64,000 bases of DNA. Origin: Arthrobacter gandavensis. GTDB taxonomy: Bacteria; Actinomycetota; Actinomycetes; Actinomycetales; Micrococcaceae. The DNA lies in contig NZ_VTFU01000001.1 of assembly GCF_009192735.1 (NCBI RefSeq), positions 806,001 to 870,000 of the forward strand, read 5' to 3'. The notes beneath the pieces are model-generated. The model searched no databases. It worked only from the letters and a program-made list of their open reading frames with translations, and was not told where the DNA came from. Below are positions 37,043 through 45,731 of this stretch, piece after piece; positions within the stretch are counted from its first letter, which is position 1; every line of letters begins with the position of its first letter. Position numbers and translations under genes: made by a program.

Positions 37043-37552
37043 GTGCTAGTTTACGTTTTGGATGCATATGCCCTGATAGAACTTGAGTCCATCTGTGCCT
37101 CGGACCGAGACATCAGATCCTGCCTGAACGCTATGACAACCAGTGTTCAGTCAGGAGAACTCACTTTTCCCGATCGTGTAGTAAAACACTGCCGTTCCTT
37201 CGACCCCGACGGACACGGTTACCTGTGGTCACATGCCAGCAGCGGCCATCGCCACGAACATGAGGCACCCGATGCCTGCATCACGCGTGTCATGATTAAT
37301 TCACCCGAGATCATGTCTGATGACCAAGATTCGAAGGAAAACAGTGATCTCGCGGCAACGCCTGTGGACGTTCTGGCCTTGGCCATAAGCCTTCATGACA
37401 GAGGAGCCACCCCCGTAATTGTCTCCGGCGAACCAGGAACCTTGCCGGATAGGGAGACCCTGGCGACCATAGCCCCGACTTTCAGCATACGAGTGATAAC
37501 ACCGGCGCAATACATGCACTTGGAAGGGCTAGGGCAACACCTAGCTGCCTAA
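37043..37552 (+). CDS. DUF4411 PIN-like protein (putative toxin)
   Basis: A 169-residue protein opening with VYVLDAYALIELES, where D7 is the first acidic residue of a PIN-like RNase site. A later PVDVLALAISLHDRGATPVIVSGEPG gives the usual second acidic region. DUF4411 proteins are predicted nucleases coupled to XRE-ImmA partners. The GTG at 37043 follows the partner stop almost directly, so the two are co-translated. Its stop overlaps the convergent DUF6602-like gene. Confidence 0.87.
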   Translation: MLVYVLDAYALIELESICASDRDIRSCLNAMTTSVQSGELTFPDRVVKHCRSFDPDGHGYLWSHASSGHRHEHEAPDACITRVMINSPEIMSDDQDSKENSDLAATPVDVLALAISLHDRGATPVIVSGEPGTLPDRETLATIAPTFSIRVITPAQYMHLEGLGQHLAA

Positions 37553-38427
37553 ACCGTGTAGGTAAAAGCTGCGGTCTCCCGGATAGTATCCGGGAGATAG
37601 TTCGCCAACCAGGATTTGTCGGTGACTTCTCGCCGAGCGAGATCTGCGAGAAGCAGGTCACAGAATAGGAGTAGCGCCCGGGCTGGATCGCCGAGTATGA
37701 GCTCCCGGCCGTAAGCCTTCAATGATGTGGCCGGATAAAGGATCTGGTCGATGATTTCGAAGGGCTGGACTGGTGGTCCTCCCGCGGCTCGGGGTGTCAG
37801 CTCCCGCCACTGACCGGACACTTTTTGGCCGGTCAGTGGATCTGTTTTATGGACTGGGACCAGTTCAGGAACGAAAGGTTCTGTGGACGTGTCGCTGCCC
37901 ACCATGCCTGGAGAAATAACACATGTCAGGTCAGGCCGTTGCTCCACTGGAAGCATCGCAATGGCTTGAGCGATGGAGGCCGTAGCTCCCTTGAGGCCAA
38001 ATCCGAATAGTGCAAACAGAGGAGGCCGGGTGTCGTCCCGCGAATCCTGAAGTGCGTTCAGTTTTTCCTTCTTCTTGGCGAAATCAGTCACGGCTTCGGT
38101 GTCAACAGTCGTCTTCACCTCAATAGCCATGACTGCCGTCTCCACAGGAAAGAGTAATTGGCTGGTCTGTGCAAGAAGCTGAGGTTGTTTTGCTTCGTCG
38201 AACAGGATGATGTCCGTCTGCGCCGAACGCCCGCCAAACCGATCAAATATCACCCCTGTTCCGACGCCGAGGGATGACGGCAGAAGGCTGGTGAGTAACT
38301 GGGCAAGTGATATCTCGTTTGCTCTTCCTTTCTCTCCGTTGTGCTCCACCAGCGAGTTCAAGACGTTGATTTCGATCTGTAGGCGTCGTGTGACGCCTGA
38401 CCAGTACTCCTCGATAATGCTCTGCAT
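37549..38427 (-). CDS. DUF6602-like PD-(D/E)XK nuclease-type protein
   Basis: A 292-residue protein with a PD-(D/E)XK arrangement: D72 (QTDIILFDE) and E103-V-K105 (AIEVKTT), preceded by a helical EISLAQLLTSLLPSSLGVGTGV region. This matches the DUF6602 group as I recall it. The rest is helical with LLLFCDLLLADL near the C-terminus. It is convergent with the XRE-ImmA/DUF4411 pair, with the two stops overlapping by four bases. A defence role is inferred. Confidence 0.75.
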   Translation of the reverse strand: MQSIIEEYWSGVTRRLQIEINVLNSLVEHNGEKGRANEISLAQLLTSLLPSSLGVGTGVIFDRFGGRSAQTDIILFDEAKQPQLLAQTSQLLFPVETAVMAIEVKTTVDTEAVTDFAKKKEKLNALQDSRDDTRPPLFALFGFGLKGATASIAQAIAMLPVEQRPDLTCVISPGMVGSDTSTEPFVPELVPVHKTDPLTGQKVSGQWRELTPRAAGGPPVQPFEIIDQILYPATSLKAYGRELILGDPARALLLFCDLLLADLARREVTDKSWLANYLPDTIRETAAFTYTV

Positions 38428-38548
38428 GCTCCACTTTCAACCGTGATGTAAAAAGAGCTCCCAGTACAGTCGCTCCCACCCAAGCATTACATTCCTACAT
38501 TCCTAAGCCACACAGTTTTAGAAGGATGTGATCTCCGCGCCGAATACT

Positions 38549-38986
38549 TCACTGCTTCTGCCAGCCCGTTAGGTGCGTATCCAACCAGTTCCTTCTGGTT
38601 TCCGACAGCGTCCCTGCTCGTATACACGCGCGCTGCCGCTTCATCCATACGGAGAGTGTCCGCTCCGTCGGATCTCTAGCGTTTTTGTAGCTCGGAGGTC
38701 GCTTCTCGCTCCGAAGAAAGAGTTCATACTCTGTGGCACGTTGTCCCCATAACACTTCTTCGCGATGCGCTTTGCGCGGCGTCAGCCATCCAGGGATGTG
38801 CTCATTCAAATATGCTTCCCTGCCGGCAAGAAGTACTCCGGCTCGGTATCTGACCCGCTGGTGCTGCAGGAAGCTGTAGAGGTTACTCTCCCCCTCGAGG
38901 TAACTTCGCGGGAACCTGCCATGGGCCCATCTGAATTCGGCGAGCTCGTCGACTCGTTCTTGCCAGGTTGGTTTCTTGTTTCCCAT
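38549..38986 (-). CDS. Helicase-associated-domain protein, stand-alone copy 1
   Basis: A 145-residue protein made of two helicase-associated (HA) repeats: WQERVDELAEFRWAHGRFPR with LYSFLQHQRVRYRAG, and WGQRATEYELFL with SVWMKRQRACIRAG, each ending in W-x-T/W-Q. HA domains normally follow an SF2 helicase and bind DNA; here no helicase is attached. It is a close paralog of the protein at 53633-54346. Confidence 0.82.
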   Translation of the reverse strand: MGNKKPTWQERVDELAEFRWAHGRFPRSYLEGESNLYSFLQHQRVRYRAGVLLAGREAYLNEHIPGWLTPRKAHREEVLWGQRATEYELFLRSEKRPPSYKNARDPTERTLSVWMKRQRACIRAGTLSETRRNWLDTHLTGWQKQ

Positions 38987-39127
38987 CCTTCGCTGCTACA
39001 GCTCGGCGCCATGTTCTTGCTTCGAGAGTCCCAAATTGAGTCGCAGAGAGAGTGGTCCAGTCAGGCATAACAGCCGAGTGCTCATGACGTTCCTGCACAG
39101 CGGGACTATCTGCTTGTCTCGGCCTTT

Positions 39128-40015
39128 CTATCCGAGGCCATGATTCAGGACGAATGCCGTCAACCGTTTCGCGACCGTCGTCTGATTCGTGGTCGCCCAG
39201 ACCAGGGAAATGCCTCGGCTGTATGTGCCACCGACGAGTGGTATCTCCACGGTTCCGGGCAGAGGGAGTTCGGATCGAGGCAGAAGGGCTACGCCGAGTT
39301 CCCGGCTGATCAATTCACGCACGGTGGCGAACTCTGTTATTTCAACAGTGACGCGCGGCGTGTAGCCGGCTTCCTGACACCATTGCTCGGTGACCTGGCG
39401 GAGATTGTAGTTGCGCGGGTTCGCGATGAATTTCTCGGCCTGCAGCTCGGCCAGCTGTACCGATGACGCGCCGGCAAGCGGGTGCCGGGTCGATACGACG
39501 AGGAAAATGTCTTGGCTGCCCAAGAGCGTGTGGTGCAGATCATTTGGCGGCGGGATCGTGATTGCGGCGTCGAGGACGCCATTCCTGAGGTCCTCGATGA
39601 GGGCGGATCCATGATCCTGCTTCAGCTGCAGGTGAATACGGGGATGCTCGCGACGAAACGCCGCGAGCATATCCGGGACCGCTCCTGAGCCCATTGTGAG
39701 TGGGAACCCGAACCGCACTGTCCCGGTGTCCGGGTGGGCCTGGCCGACGAGTTCAGCCAGAGCCCCGTCGAGTTCCCGGAGCGGGTCTCGGGTTTTCTGT
39801 GCCAGGCTAATTGCCGCGGCCGTGAGGCGGACGCTTCGCCCCTCTTGGATAAGCAGCGGGGTACGAAGGGTCTTTTCGAGGGCACGGATGCGGCGGCTCA
39901 TCGAGGACTGGGGAATGTTCAGCGCAGCCGCGGCCCGGGTCATATGCCCTTCATGGGCGGCGAGTTCAGTCAGGGCACGCAACTGAGGAGCCAGCAACGC
40001 AGACAAATGATCCAT
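39128..40015 (-). CDS. LysR-type regulator
   Basis: A 295-residue regulator. The N-terminal HTH is AAHEGHMTRAAAALNIPQSSMSRRIRALEK. The periplasmic-binding-fold domain follows with RFGFPLTMGSGAVPDMLAAF. It is divergent from mqo with 88 bases between the ATGs. Malate metabolism is the inferred regulon. The ATG at 40015 lies inside a palindrome; a TTG at 40036 would add seven residues. Confidence 0.9.
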   Translation of the reverse strand: MDHLSALLAPQLRALTELAAHEGHMTRAAAALNIPQSSMSRRIRALEKTLRTPLLIQEGRSVRLTAAAISLAQKTRDPLRELDGALAELVGQAHPDTGTVRFGFPLTMGSGAVPDMLAAFRREHPRIHLQLKQDHGSALIEDLRNGVLDAAITIPPPNDLHHTLLGSQDIFLVVSTRHPLAGASSVQLAELQAEKFIANPRNYNLRQVTEQWCQEAGYTPRVTVEITEFATVRELISRELGVALLPRSELPLPGTVEIPLVGGTYSRGISLVWATTNQTTVAKRLTAFVLNHGLG

Positions 40016-40025
40016 AAACGGATCA
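40008..40025. promoter_or_regulatory. TGATCC-N6-GGATCA palindrome at the LysR start
   Basis: A perfect 6-base inverted repeat covers the LysR start codon, and GGATCAT recurs at 40052-40058. Both fit a LysR autoregulatory site in the divergent lysR-mqo promoter region. No footprint evidence. Confidence 0.45.
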
Positions 40026-40103
40026 TAACGCTGCAATCATTCATTGGACGGATTGGATCATCACCCGTGAAGCTTTGTAAAAGGCAAAAGCAAGGGAGCA
40101 GTC

Positions 40104-41588
40104 ATGCAGAACCATGTGGAATCCACCGCGTCCGGTATCGATGCGGACCTGGTACTGATCGGCGGTGGGATCATGTCTGCCACCTTGGGGTCGATGATTA
40201 CCGTTCTCCAACCGGACTGGCGAATTGTGCTGGTCGAGAAGGCCGACACTCTTGCGTCCGAGAGCAGCAACCCATGGAACAACGCCGGAACCGGACACTC
40301 CGGGTTTTGCGAACTGAACTACATGCCCGACCCTGTCGACGGGCGCAAAGCCGGAAGCATCGCACGGCAGTTTCAAGTCAGCCGGCAATGGTGGGCGTAC
40401 CTCGCCGATGCGGGCCTGATCGACCCTGCCTCATTCATCCACACCACCCCGCATATGGACGTCGTCTTCGGCCAACACGACATGGATTACCTTCGCAGCC
40501 GCTACGCGACGATGGCCGCCGACCCGTTTTTCGAGGGCCTGGAATTCTCCGACGACCCGTCGACAATCAGAGCCTGGGCTCCTCTGGTTATGAACGGCCG
40601 CGACTCTCAGGAACCTATCGCCGCCACCCGGCATCCAAACGGCACTGATATCGATTTCGGGGCGCTGACCCGCTCCCTTACGGGCATCATCTCTGGCTGC
40701 GGAGGGCGGACACTCCTCAGTCACGATGTGCGCGGACTGCGGAAGGAATCAACTGGCCGCTGGCTCGTCACGGGAAGGAAAACAACAACCGGGCAATCAT
40801 TCGAGGTGCGCGGCCGCCACGTGTTCGTCGGGGCCGGCGGCTACGCCCTGCGCCTCCTTCAACAAGCGAAGCTGCCCGAAGTCCGCGGCTATGCCGTGCT
40901 TCCCGTGGGCGCATCTTTCTATCGCTGTGAGGAAGCAGCCGTCGTCGCTCAGCACGACGCCAAGGTCTACGGCCAAGCAGGCCTCGGAGCTCCACCCATG
41001 TCTGTCCCCCACCTCGACAAGCGAGTGGTAGACGGTCGCAGCTACCTCATGTTTGGCCCCTACGCGACGTTCAGCACCAAACTCTTGAAAGCCGGAAAGC
41101 TGACAGATTTCTTCACCACGCTGCGATGGCGGAATCTTCCCGTTCTCGCCGCAGCGGCCCTGCAGAACCTGCCTCTGGTGAAGTACCTGATCAAGGAACT
41201 TGCAGCCCGCCCGCGATCCAAATTTGCCCAACTTCAGGAGTTCTACCCCGAGGCGGAGCTCGATCAGTGGGAGCTGATTCCGGCCGGGCAACGCGCGCAG
41301 CTCGTCACACCCGACCCCCGCCGGATCGGCGTTCTGCAGCAAGGAACGGAACTGGTGACCAGCGCCGACCTCAGCATTTCGGGCTTGCTCGGGGCATCAC
41401 CTGGCGCGTCCACGGCGGTACCAATCATGCTCGATTTGGTACGTAAATGTTTTCCCGAACAATGGTCCAAATCGTGGGGTGAGTCGATAGGGCGTGCGAT
41501 ACCCGGGAATACACTCATTGCATGGGATTCGACGACGACGCGAGCAAGCTCCCAGCGCACGGCAGTGTCTCTCGGACTCCTACCGTGA
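40104..41588 (+). CDS. mqo: Malate:quinone oxidoreductase
   Basis: A 494-residue peripheral membrane flavoprotein that oxidises malate to oxaloacetate and reduces menaquinone. DLVLIGGGIMSATLG is the FAD fingerprint, WNNAGTGHSGFCELNYMP is the family's conserved block, and GASPGASTAVPIMLDL closes the domain. Length matches the family, although the last 25 residues (TTTRASSQRTAVSLGLLP) diverge from what I would expect. GGGAG precedes the ATG. In a mobile region this may be a second copy. Confidence 0.95.
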   Translation: MQNHVESTASGIDADLVLIGGGIMSATLGSMITVLQPDWRIVLVEKADTLASESSNPWNNAGTGHSGFCELNYMPDPVDGRKAGSIARQFQVSRQWWAYLADAGLIDPASFIHTTPHMDVVFGQHDMDYLRSRYATMAADPFFEGLEFSDDPSTIRAWAPLVMNGRDSQEPIAATRHPNGTDIDFGALTRSLTGIISGCGGRTLLSHDVRGLRKESTGRWLVTGRKTTTGQSFEVRGRHVFVGAGGYALRLLQQAKLPEVRGYAVLPVGASFYRCEEAAVVAQHDAKVYGQAGLGAPPMSVPHLDKRVVDGRSYLMFGPYATFSTKLLKAGKLTDFFTTLRWRNLPVLAAAALQNLPLVKYLIKELAARPRSKFAQLQEFYPEAELDQWELIPAGQRAQLVTPDPRRIGVLQQGTELVTSADLSISGLLGASPGASTAVPIMLDLVRKCFPEQWSKSWGESIGRAIPGNTLIAWDSTTTRASSQRTAVSLGLLP

Positions 41589-41913
41589 CCCCATTACCGA
41601 CTTCCAACCCCACTTGGATGAGTCTGCCTCAATAAGCGATCCTTTAGTCGGACTACCTAATCGGCGATCCAGCATGCCGGCACCATCGTGGGTCTATCAC
41701 TCCCGTGGTGCAGTCCTGTAGTCACAATTGGCCTTGGTTCGGTTCCCCCAATACGCTTCTTTTATGGACCCAATGAGTAACCTGGGCTGTTCTGCCCGCC
41801 GAGGACCGTCCGCGCGCCGCTGACAGGCATCGCGGATTCTCCTGATTCTTTTCTGAGCGGCTGCCTGTCGTCTGACTTCCCCGTCAACGACCGGTCTTTC
41901 GGTCTGCCCAGAA
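41589..41913. other. 325-bp gap between mqo and the EamA gene
   Basis: No gene is supported. A 16-base stretch (ATAAGCGATCCTTTAG, 41632-41647) recurs with one mismatch at 20272-20287. A T/C-rich run lies near 41850. No clear terminator follows mqo. Confidence 0.45.
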
Positions 41914-42804
41914 ATGGTTATCGTGTTCCACAATCTCTCTCCGCGTTCGCGCGCCCTGACGGGCGCAGCCTTCGTCCTCATTGGTTCGATCAGCATCCAG
42001 ATATCTTCCGTGCTGGCCAGCGGCGTATTTGCCGCTGCCGGCCCCCTCGGTACCAGCGGGCTGCGGCTGTGGCTGGCTGCCCTCCTTCTCCTTGCCATCG
42101 CCCGGCCCCGGATGCGCCGGTTGGACTCGCGTGCCTGGTCCGGAATCCTGCTATACGGGGCAGCTATGGCTGCCATGAACGTACTGCTTTACAGCGCGCT
42201 TGAACGCATTCCGCTTGGTTTGGCAGTCACTCTCGAATTCCTCGGCCCGCTGGCCGTGGCCAGCCTCGGAGCGAAGGGGCGTATCGACAGGTTTCTGCCC
42301 CTCCTGACACTGGCCGGGGTCGCCGCTGCCGCCGGAGTCCAGTCCGAGGTCGACGGAGTTGGTGTCCTGTTCGGCCTGGGAGCGGCGGTCGCGTTTGGAA
42401 CCTACACGCTAATGGCAGGCCGGGTGGGTGAGGACAGCGCTGGTATAGAGGGTCTGGCGTTGTCGGTTGGGGTTGCCGCCGTCCTGCTCTCGCCGTTTTC
42501 GTTGCCGGCCGTACCAAAACTGCAATCAACAGATTGGGGGGCTGTGCTGGTGTCCGCCCTGCTGGGGGTCGCACTGGCTTACACCTTGGACTTCCTGGCC
42601 ACCAAGCTCACGACGCCCCGTGTAGTTGGGACGTTGTTTGCCGTTGATCCAGCGGCGGCCGCCGTAGTCGGCGCTCTGGCGCTGGATCAGGAACTGTCCG
42701 TTTCGGCGGCGTTCGGTATCGGCTTGGTCATCGCGTCGGGGGCGGCCATCATCTGGCGAAGCGGCCGGACTGCCATGGCACCGCCGGGAGATGTCCAGTC
42801 CTAA
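41914..42804 (+). CDS. EamA/RhtA-type exporter
   Basis: A 296-residue drug/metabolite transporter with ten hydrophobic segments in two EamA halves. GPLGTSGLRLWLAALLLL ends the second helix and SALERIPLGLAVTLEFLGPLAVA fits the RhtA subgroup, which exports threonine and homoserine. No strong ribosome site precedes the ATG at 41914; a GTG at 41923 is an alternative. A stable hairpin follows the stop. Confidence 0.9.
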   Translation: MVIVFHNLSPRSRALTGAAFVLIGSISIQISSVLASGVFAAAGPLGTSGLRLWLAALLLLAIARPRMRRLDSRAWSGILLYGAAMAAMNVLLYSALERIPLGLAVTLEFLGPLAVASLGAKGRIDRFLPLLTLAGVAAAAGVQSEVDGVGVLFGLGAAVAFGTYTLMAGRVGEDSAGIEGLALSVGVAAVLLSPFSLPAVPKLQSTDWGAVLVSALLGVALAYTLDFLATKLTTPRVVGTLFAVDPAAAAVVGALALDQELSVSAAFGIGLVIASGAAIIWRSGRTAMAPPGDVQS

Positions 42805-42813
42805 TACAGGTCG

Positions 42814-42840
42814 GTGCTGGCTGGTATTCCCAGCCAGCAC
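42814..42840 (+). terminator. Hairpin terminator after the EamA gene
   Basis: A perfect 11-bp stem, GTGCTGGCTGG (42814-42824) and CCAGCCAGCAC (42830-42840), with a 5-base loop. Only a short TTTT follows eight bases later, so termination may be partial. Confidence 0.7.
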
Positions 42841-43082
42841 CAACTTGTACTTTTGACCACCGCGCCGAGAGCGTAGGTGGAAGCTGTGAACCGCAACGTA
42901 AGACGCCTGGTTGTTTCACTGGATCGTTGCTGCCTTTCAAATCTCGCAAGCCGGTCCCTCACAGCAACGTCAATGGGAAGCGTGTCTGTGCAACTCTGCA
43001 CGCCATGGAAATCCCGTATTTGTGTCTGTTACGCCTCCTACTCCAACGCCCTTGACGCCGCTCAAGTGGTGGCACGTGGTGA

Positions 43083-43262
43083 CTAATCCGAAGCGGATCG
43101 CCTCCGGCGCGCCCCGATTATCAACAGGATGACCCCGGTCACCGCTAGGAGAACATTCGCAACAAAATAGACTCCGCCGTCGCCTGACCGCGCCGTCGCA
43201 GACCAGCTCGATAAGACGCCAATAGTCGCCAACAGTAAAAGGATCGTCCCCATAGCTTTCAT
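43083..43262 (-). CDS. Small two-TM membrane protein, 59 aa
   Basis: AGGAGGGG precedes the ATG at 43262 with good spacing. The product has two hydrophobic helices (MGTILLLLATIGVLSSWSA and VYFVANVLLAVTGVILLIIG) separated by a short polar loop and a basic tail (ARRRRSASD). Function unknown. It is divergent from another small membrane protein gene 70 bases away. Confidence 0.75.
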   Translation of the reverse strand: MKAMGTILLLLATIGVLSSWSATARSGDGGVYFVANVLLAVTGVILLIIGARRRRSASD

Positions 43263-43332
43263 CCGACCCCTCCTATGCCTGCTGTGGTTCCAATGGTAAA
43301 ATCAACAAAAATGAATTTTACAAGGAGCCATA

Positions 43333-43467
43333 ATGGAAATTTTCGGGTTTACAATCTTGTTCGTATTGCTTGGTGCATTAGCAATTGTTGGAATCCTTAT
43401 TTTTGCTCTAAGTAAGTTGGTCGGATCGCGAAAAACCGAGCCGAAAAATCCTAATCCTAAACGATAA
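43333..43467 (+). CDS. Small single-TM membrane protein, 44 aa
   Basis: AAGGAGCC precedes the ATG at 43333. The peptide has one hydrophobic helix (ILFVLLGALAIVGILIFALS) and a basic Pro/Asn tail. The DNA is notably AT-rich compared with neighbours. Its stop overlaps the end of the convergent lipoprotein gene by 11 bases. A holin-like, phage or toxin peptide is possible, but nothing proves it. Confidence 0.65.
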   Translation: MEIFGFTILFVLLGALAIVGILIFALSKLVGSRKTEPKNPNPKR

Positions 43468-44050
43468 AGAAGTCCTTGTACTCTTCAAGGCAGTGGCGTA
43501 GCTCTTCCGACTGAGACAATCCTCCAGAGATTGCATCCTTGATCTTCTGTATCACCTCAACCCGAGTCAAATCAGGAGTTACACCTGAGACTATTGGGCT
43601 GATACATTCAATAACTTTGGGTCTCAGGCTCTCATAATCTTGTTCCGTCGGCTTGTTCTGTTGCGCCCATTGCTGGCCAAATGGTCGGAAACTACCCTCG
43701 CAGGCTTGCACCTTCTCGGCTATGGTGTTCTGTTCCTCAGCTGACCCTGATGTGTAGTCGATAGCGAAACCGAGGTTCTTAGAAGATAACTCTTCGATGG
43801 GGCCAGGAGTTGCGCCGGAATCCTCTACACACACTCTGAACTCGTTGAGAGCGCTTTTATACTGATCCTCAGTGAGTTTTCCGCTGGCCTCGGACTGTGG
43901 CATTGGCGAAGTTGTGGCAGGACTCCCGTGCGATGTCGATGGTGTTGATTCAGTACATCCTGCGAGGATAGAGCCCGCAGTCACGGCCACACTAAGTGTG
44001 GCCGTGATCCGCAGCCTCTTGGCGAGAGGCATCCTTATCTGATTAGGCAT
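43457..44050 (-). CDS. Lipoprotein partner of a secreted protein
   Basis: A 197-residue lipoprotein (lipobox SILAGC, cysteine about residue 30). The mature part has a Ser/Thr/Pro-rich linker, then a helical domain with four spaced cysteines (FRVCVEDSG, VQACEGSF, VIECISP, LRHCLEEY). The ATG at 44050 lies eight bases inside the end of the upstream secreted-protein gene, so they form one operon. A substrate-binding, immunity or inhibitor role is conceivable. I recognise no family. Confidence 0.78.
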   Translation of the reverse strand: MPNQIRMPLAKRLRITATLSVAVTAGSILAGCTESTPSTSHGSPATTSPMPQSEASGKLTEDQYKSALNEFRVCVEDSGATPGPIEELSSKNLGFAIDYTSGSAEEQNTIAEKVQACEGSFRPFGQQWAQQNKPTEQDYESLRPKVIECISPIVSGVTPDLTRVEVIQKIKDAISGGLSQSEELRHCLEEYKDFFIV

Positions 44051-44594
44051 GAATGCCAATCCCGGCAATTCCGCCCCGCCATGCTCCATCCCAGTACGCC
44101 TGCCCGTATAGCAGCGAGCCGTCTTTGAATGTCCTGTTCCAATCGACGACATCGTTCCAACCAACCCCAAAGCAGTCGTAGTCGATGGCGGTCTGCCGGC
44201 TAGCGGGCTGGCCGCTTGGAGTTGTTCCCCAGCTTGAGACTTTCACTCCGCACCGTTGCTGTATGTCCAAGTAATTCATGCTGATGGACGCATCGTCCAC
44301 ATAGAGTCCACGGGTGTCAGGACCCTGTGTAGTTATACAAATGGTCGTACCCGGAGAACCTTCTCCGCCATCGCAGGTAAATGCACCCATAGCTTGAACT
44401 CCGTCGGGCAAAACGGGCTGCATAGTGGTTTCTTGCGTGGGAATTTCACTTGCGTCAGGCATCGTCCACGGAACGTCTGCAGGCTTCGCATCGGTTGAAT
44501 CGGTTGAGACGATGGCATTTGCTGGTGCAGCTCCGAAAGAAGCTGCTGCGACCATTGCGGAAGTTGCGAGTATGGTGCCGATAGATTTTTTCAT
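44043..44594 (-). CDS. Secreted protein of unknown function, 183 aa
   Basis: GGGGAAG precedes the ATG at 44594. A classical signal peptide ends at PANA near residue 27. The mature protein is Pro/Asp-rich, has four cysteines (FTCDGGEG, TICITT, QQRCGVKV, YDCFGVGW) and a Trp/Gly-rich C-terminus (GQAYWDGAWRGGIAGIGIHA). It is the first gene of a two-gene operon with the lipoprotein. An antimicrobial or secreted enzyme-inhibitor function is speculative. Confidence 0.78.
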   Translation of the reverse strand: MKKSIGTILATSAMVAAASFGAAPANAIVSTDSTDAKPADVPWTMPDASEIPTQETTMQPVLPDGVQAMGAFTCDGGEGSPGTTICITTQGPDTRGLYVDDASISMNYLDIQQRCGVKVSSWGTTPSGQPASRQTAIDYDCFGVGWNDVVDWNRTFKDGSLLYGQAYWDGAWRGGIAGIGIHA

Positions 44595-44816
44595 GACTTC
44601 CCCTAAATATGTGTCTGCATTTAAACCCGAATCTCGGGACGTGTGAAAAAAGTACACACATGATTTGGCTTTTGGGCTCATTCCTCCGACCAACAACATT
44701 CACGGTGACAGGGGGTTGTTTTATGCACATCCATATGAAAGTGTTCGCCGCACATTCGTTTCGTCTCAGGTTCAACAGCTAGGAGAGGAGATGGTCGGTC
44801 CCCGGATAGAAGCCCA

Positions 44817-44957
44817 GTGTTCATCCGAGTTTCGGTCCGAGAGTATACACAGGATGAAATACAGGAATCATTGGCATGCACACGCGAGCAGGTCATCGCC
44901 AAAGTACGGCAGAGGCTCAAGCGGCTCCGTCGCCTTGCCATACGTATGTCGGGGTAG
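44817..44957 (+). pseudogene. Sigma-70 region 4-like fragment
   Basis: A 46-codon frame (VFIRVSVREYTQDEIQESLACTREQVIAK, then RLKRLRRLA) resembles the HTH of a sigma-70 region 4. There is no upstream sigma domain. A strong ribosome site (AGGAGAGGAG) and ATG at 44791 lie just before it in another frame, so an earlier gene may have been frameshifted. The flanks up to the 49-base repeat at 45124 hold nothing else recognisable. Confidence 0.45.
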
Positions 44958-45123
44958 GGGGATTCCGGGGGGGGGCGAACGCCTCGCCGGCAAAATCTTG
45001 GCTAGAACCGGTTCTGTTGTAGAAATATGCCAGCAGGCGCTTGAATACGGCCAGCGCCGTTGTGATGTATGCGTGTCTTATAACCCATGGATTGAGACAC
45101 TTGCGCGAGACCGCTCAAGTATC

Positions 45124-45172
45124 TGTCATTTTCCGAAGTCGTCTGCACGGAATATCCAAAGTCGCCTGCACA
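45124..45172. repeat. 49-bp repeat with internal 23-bp direct repeats, copy 2
   Basis: Matches 18510-18558 at 44 of 49 positions in the same orientation. It begins TGTCATTTTCC and has the same doubled AAGTCG(T/C)CTGCAC core. A reading frame with coding bias starts right after it, as expected if the repeat end truncated a gene. Confidence 0.75.
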
Positions 45173-45188
45173 GCCACTGCCAGTCCGT

Positions 45189-45641
45189 ATGGGGATGGAC
45201 CCATGGGACGCAGGCTGGTCCGACGGCCGGCACCGAACCTGGCACACCACCGCAGCCAATCCCCGGATGCTGCTGCCCATCCGCGGCAACTCGCTCGGAT
45301 TCGCCACCGCCGAAGCGATTCCGCGCCTCGGCGAGAACTGGTCCGGGCTCTTCAGGAATGACCTGAAAAGGCTGCGAAAGATCACCTGGCTGAACCGGAC
45401 CGACCCGGTAAACCAACACTTCGAGAAGGCACTGATACTCGCAGCGGCGGGCGCAATCCCGCCTACAACCCCGACCGAGTCCACCACCCGGCAGGGAACA
45501 CTCTCTGCCAGTGTGCACGCGAGTTTCCCCGCCTCGTTTACGGCAGGGGCGCCGGAGCAGACAGTCGGTCCCAACATCCGCAAAGCCGGGGCGTCAATGT
45601 CGCCGGGCAAAGTTCCCCCATCGCAGATAGACAACCGGTAG
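45189..45641 (+). CDS. Hypothetical protein, probably 5' truncated
   Basis: The first 80 codons show strong G/C third-position bias and encode a segment including RMLLPIRGNSLGFATAEAIP and ENWSGLFRNDLKRLRKITWL. The later part looks less constrained. It starts 17 bases after the 49-base repeat, so its true N-terminus may be missing. Family unknown. Confidence 0.4.
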   Translation: MGMDPWDAGWSDGRHRTWHTTAANPRMLLPIRGNSLGFATAEAIPRLGENWSGLFRNDLKRLRKITWLNRTDPVNQHFEKALILAAAGAIPPTTPTESTTRQGTLSASVHASFPASFTAGAPEQTVGPNIRKAGASMSPGKVPPSQIDNR

Positions 45642-45731
45642 AACGGGCTGCGAAGAGTTTCAAGCCCCACGATTCTGTACCCTGCTCCGGCGCTCTGTTG
45701 CCCGCCCGGTCGCGTCGTTAAGGTGTCAGGC

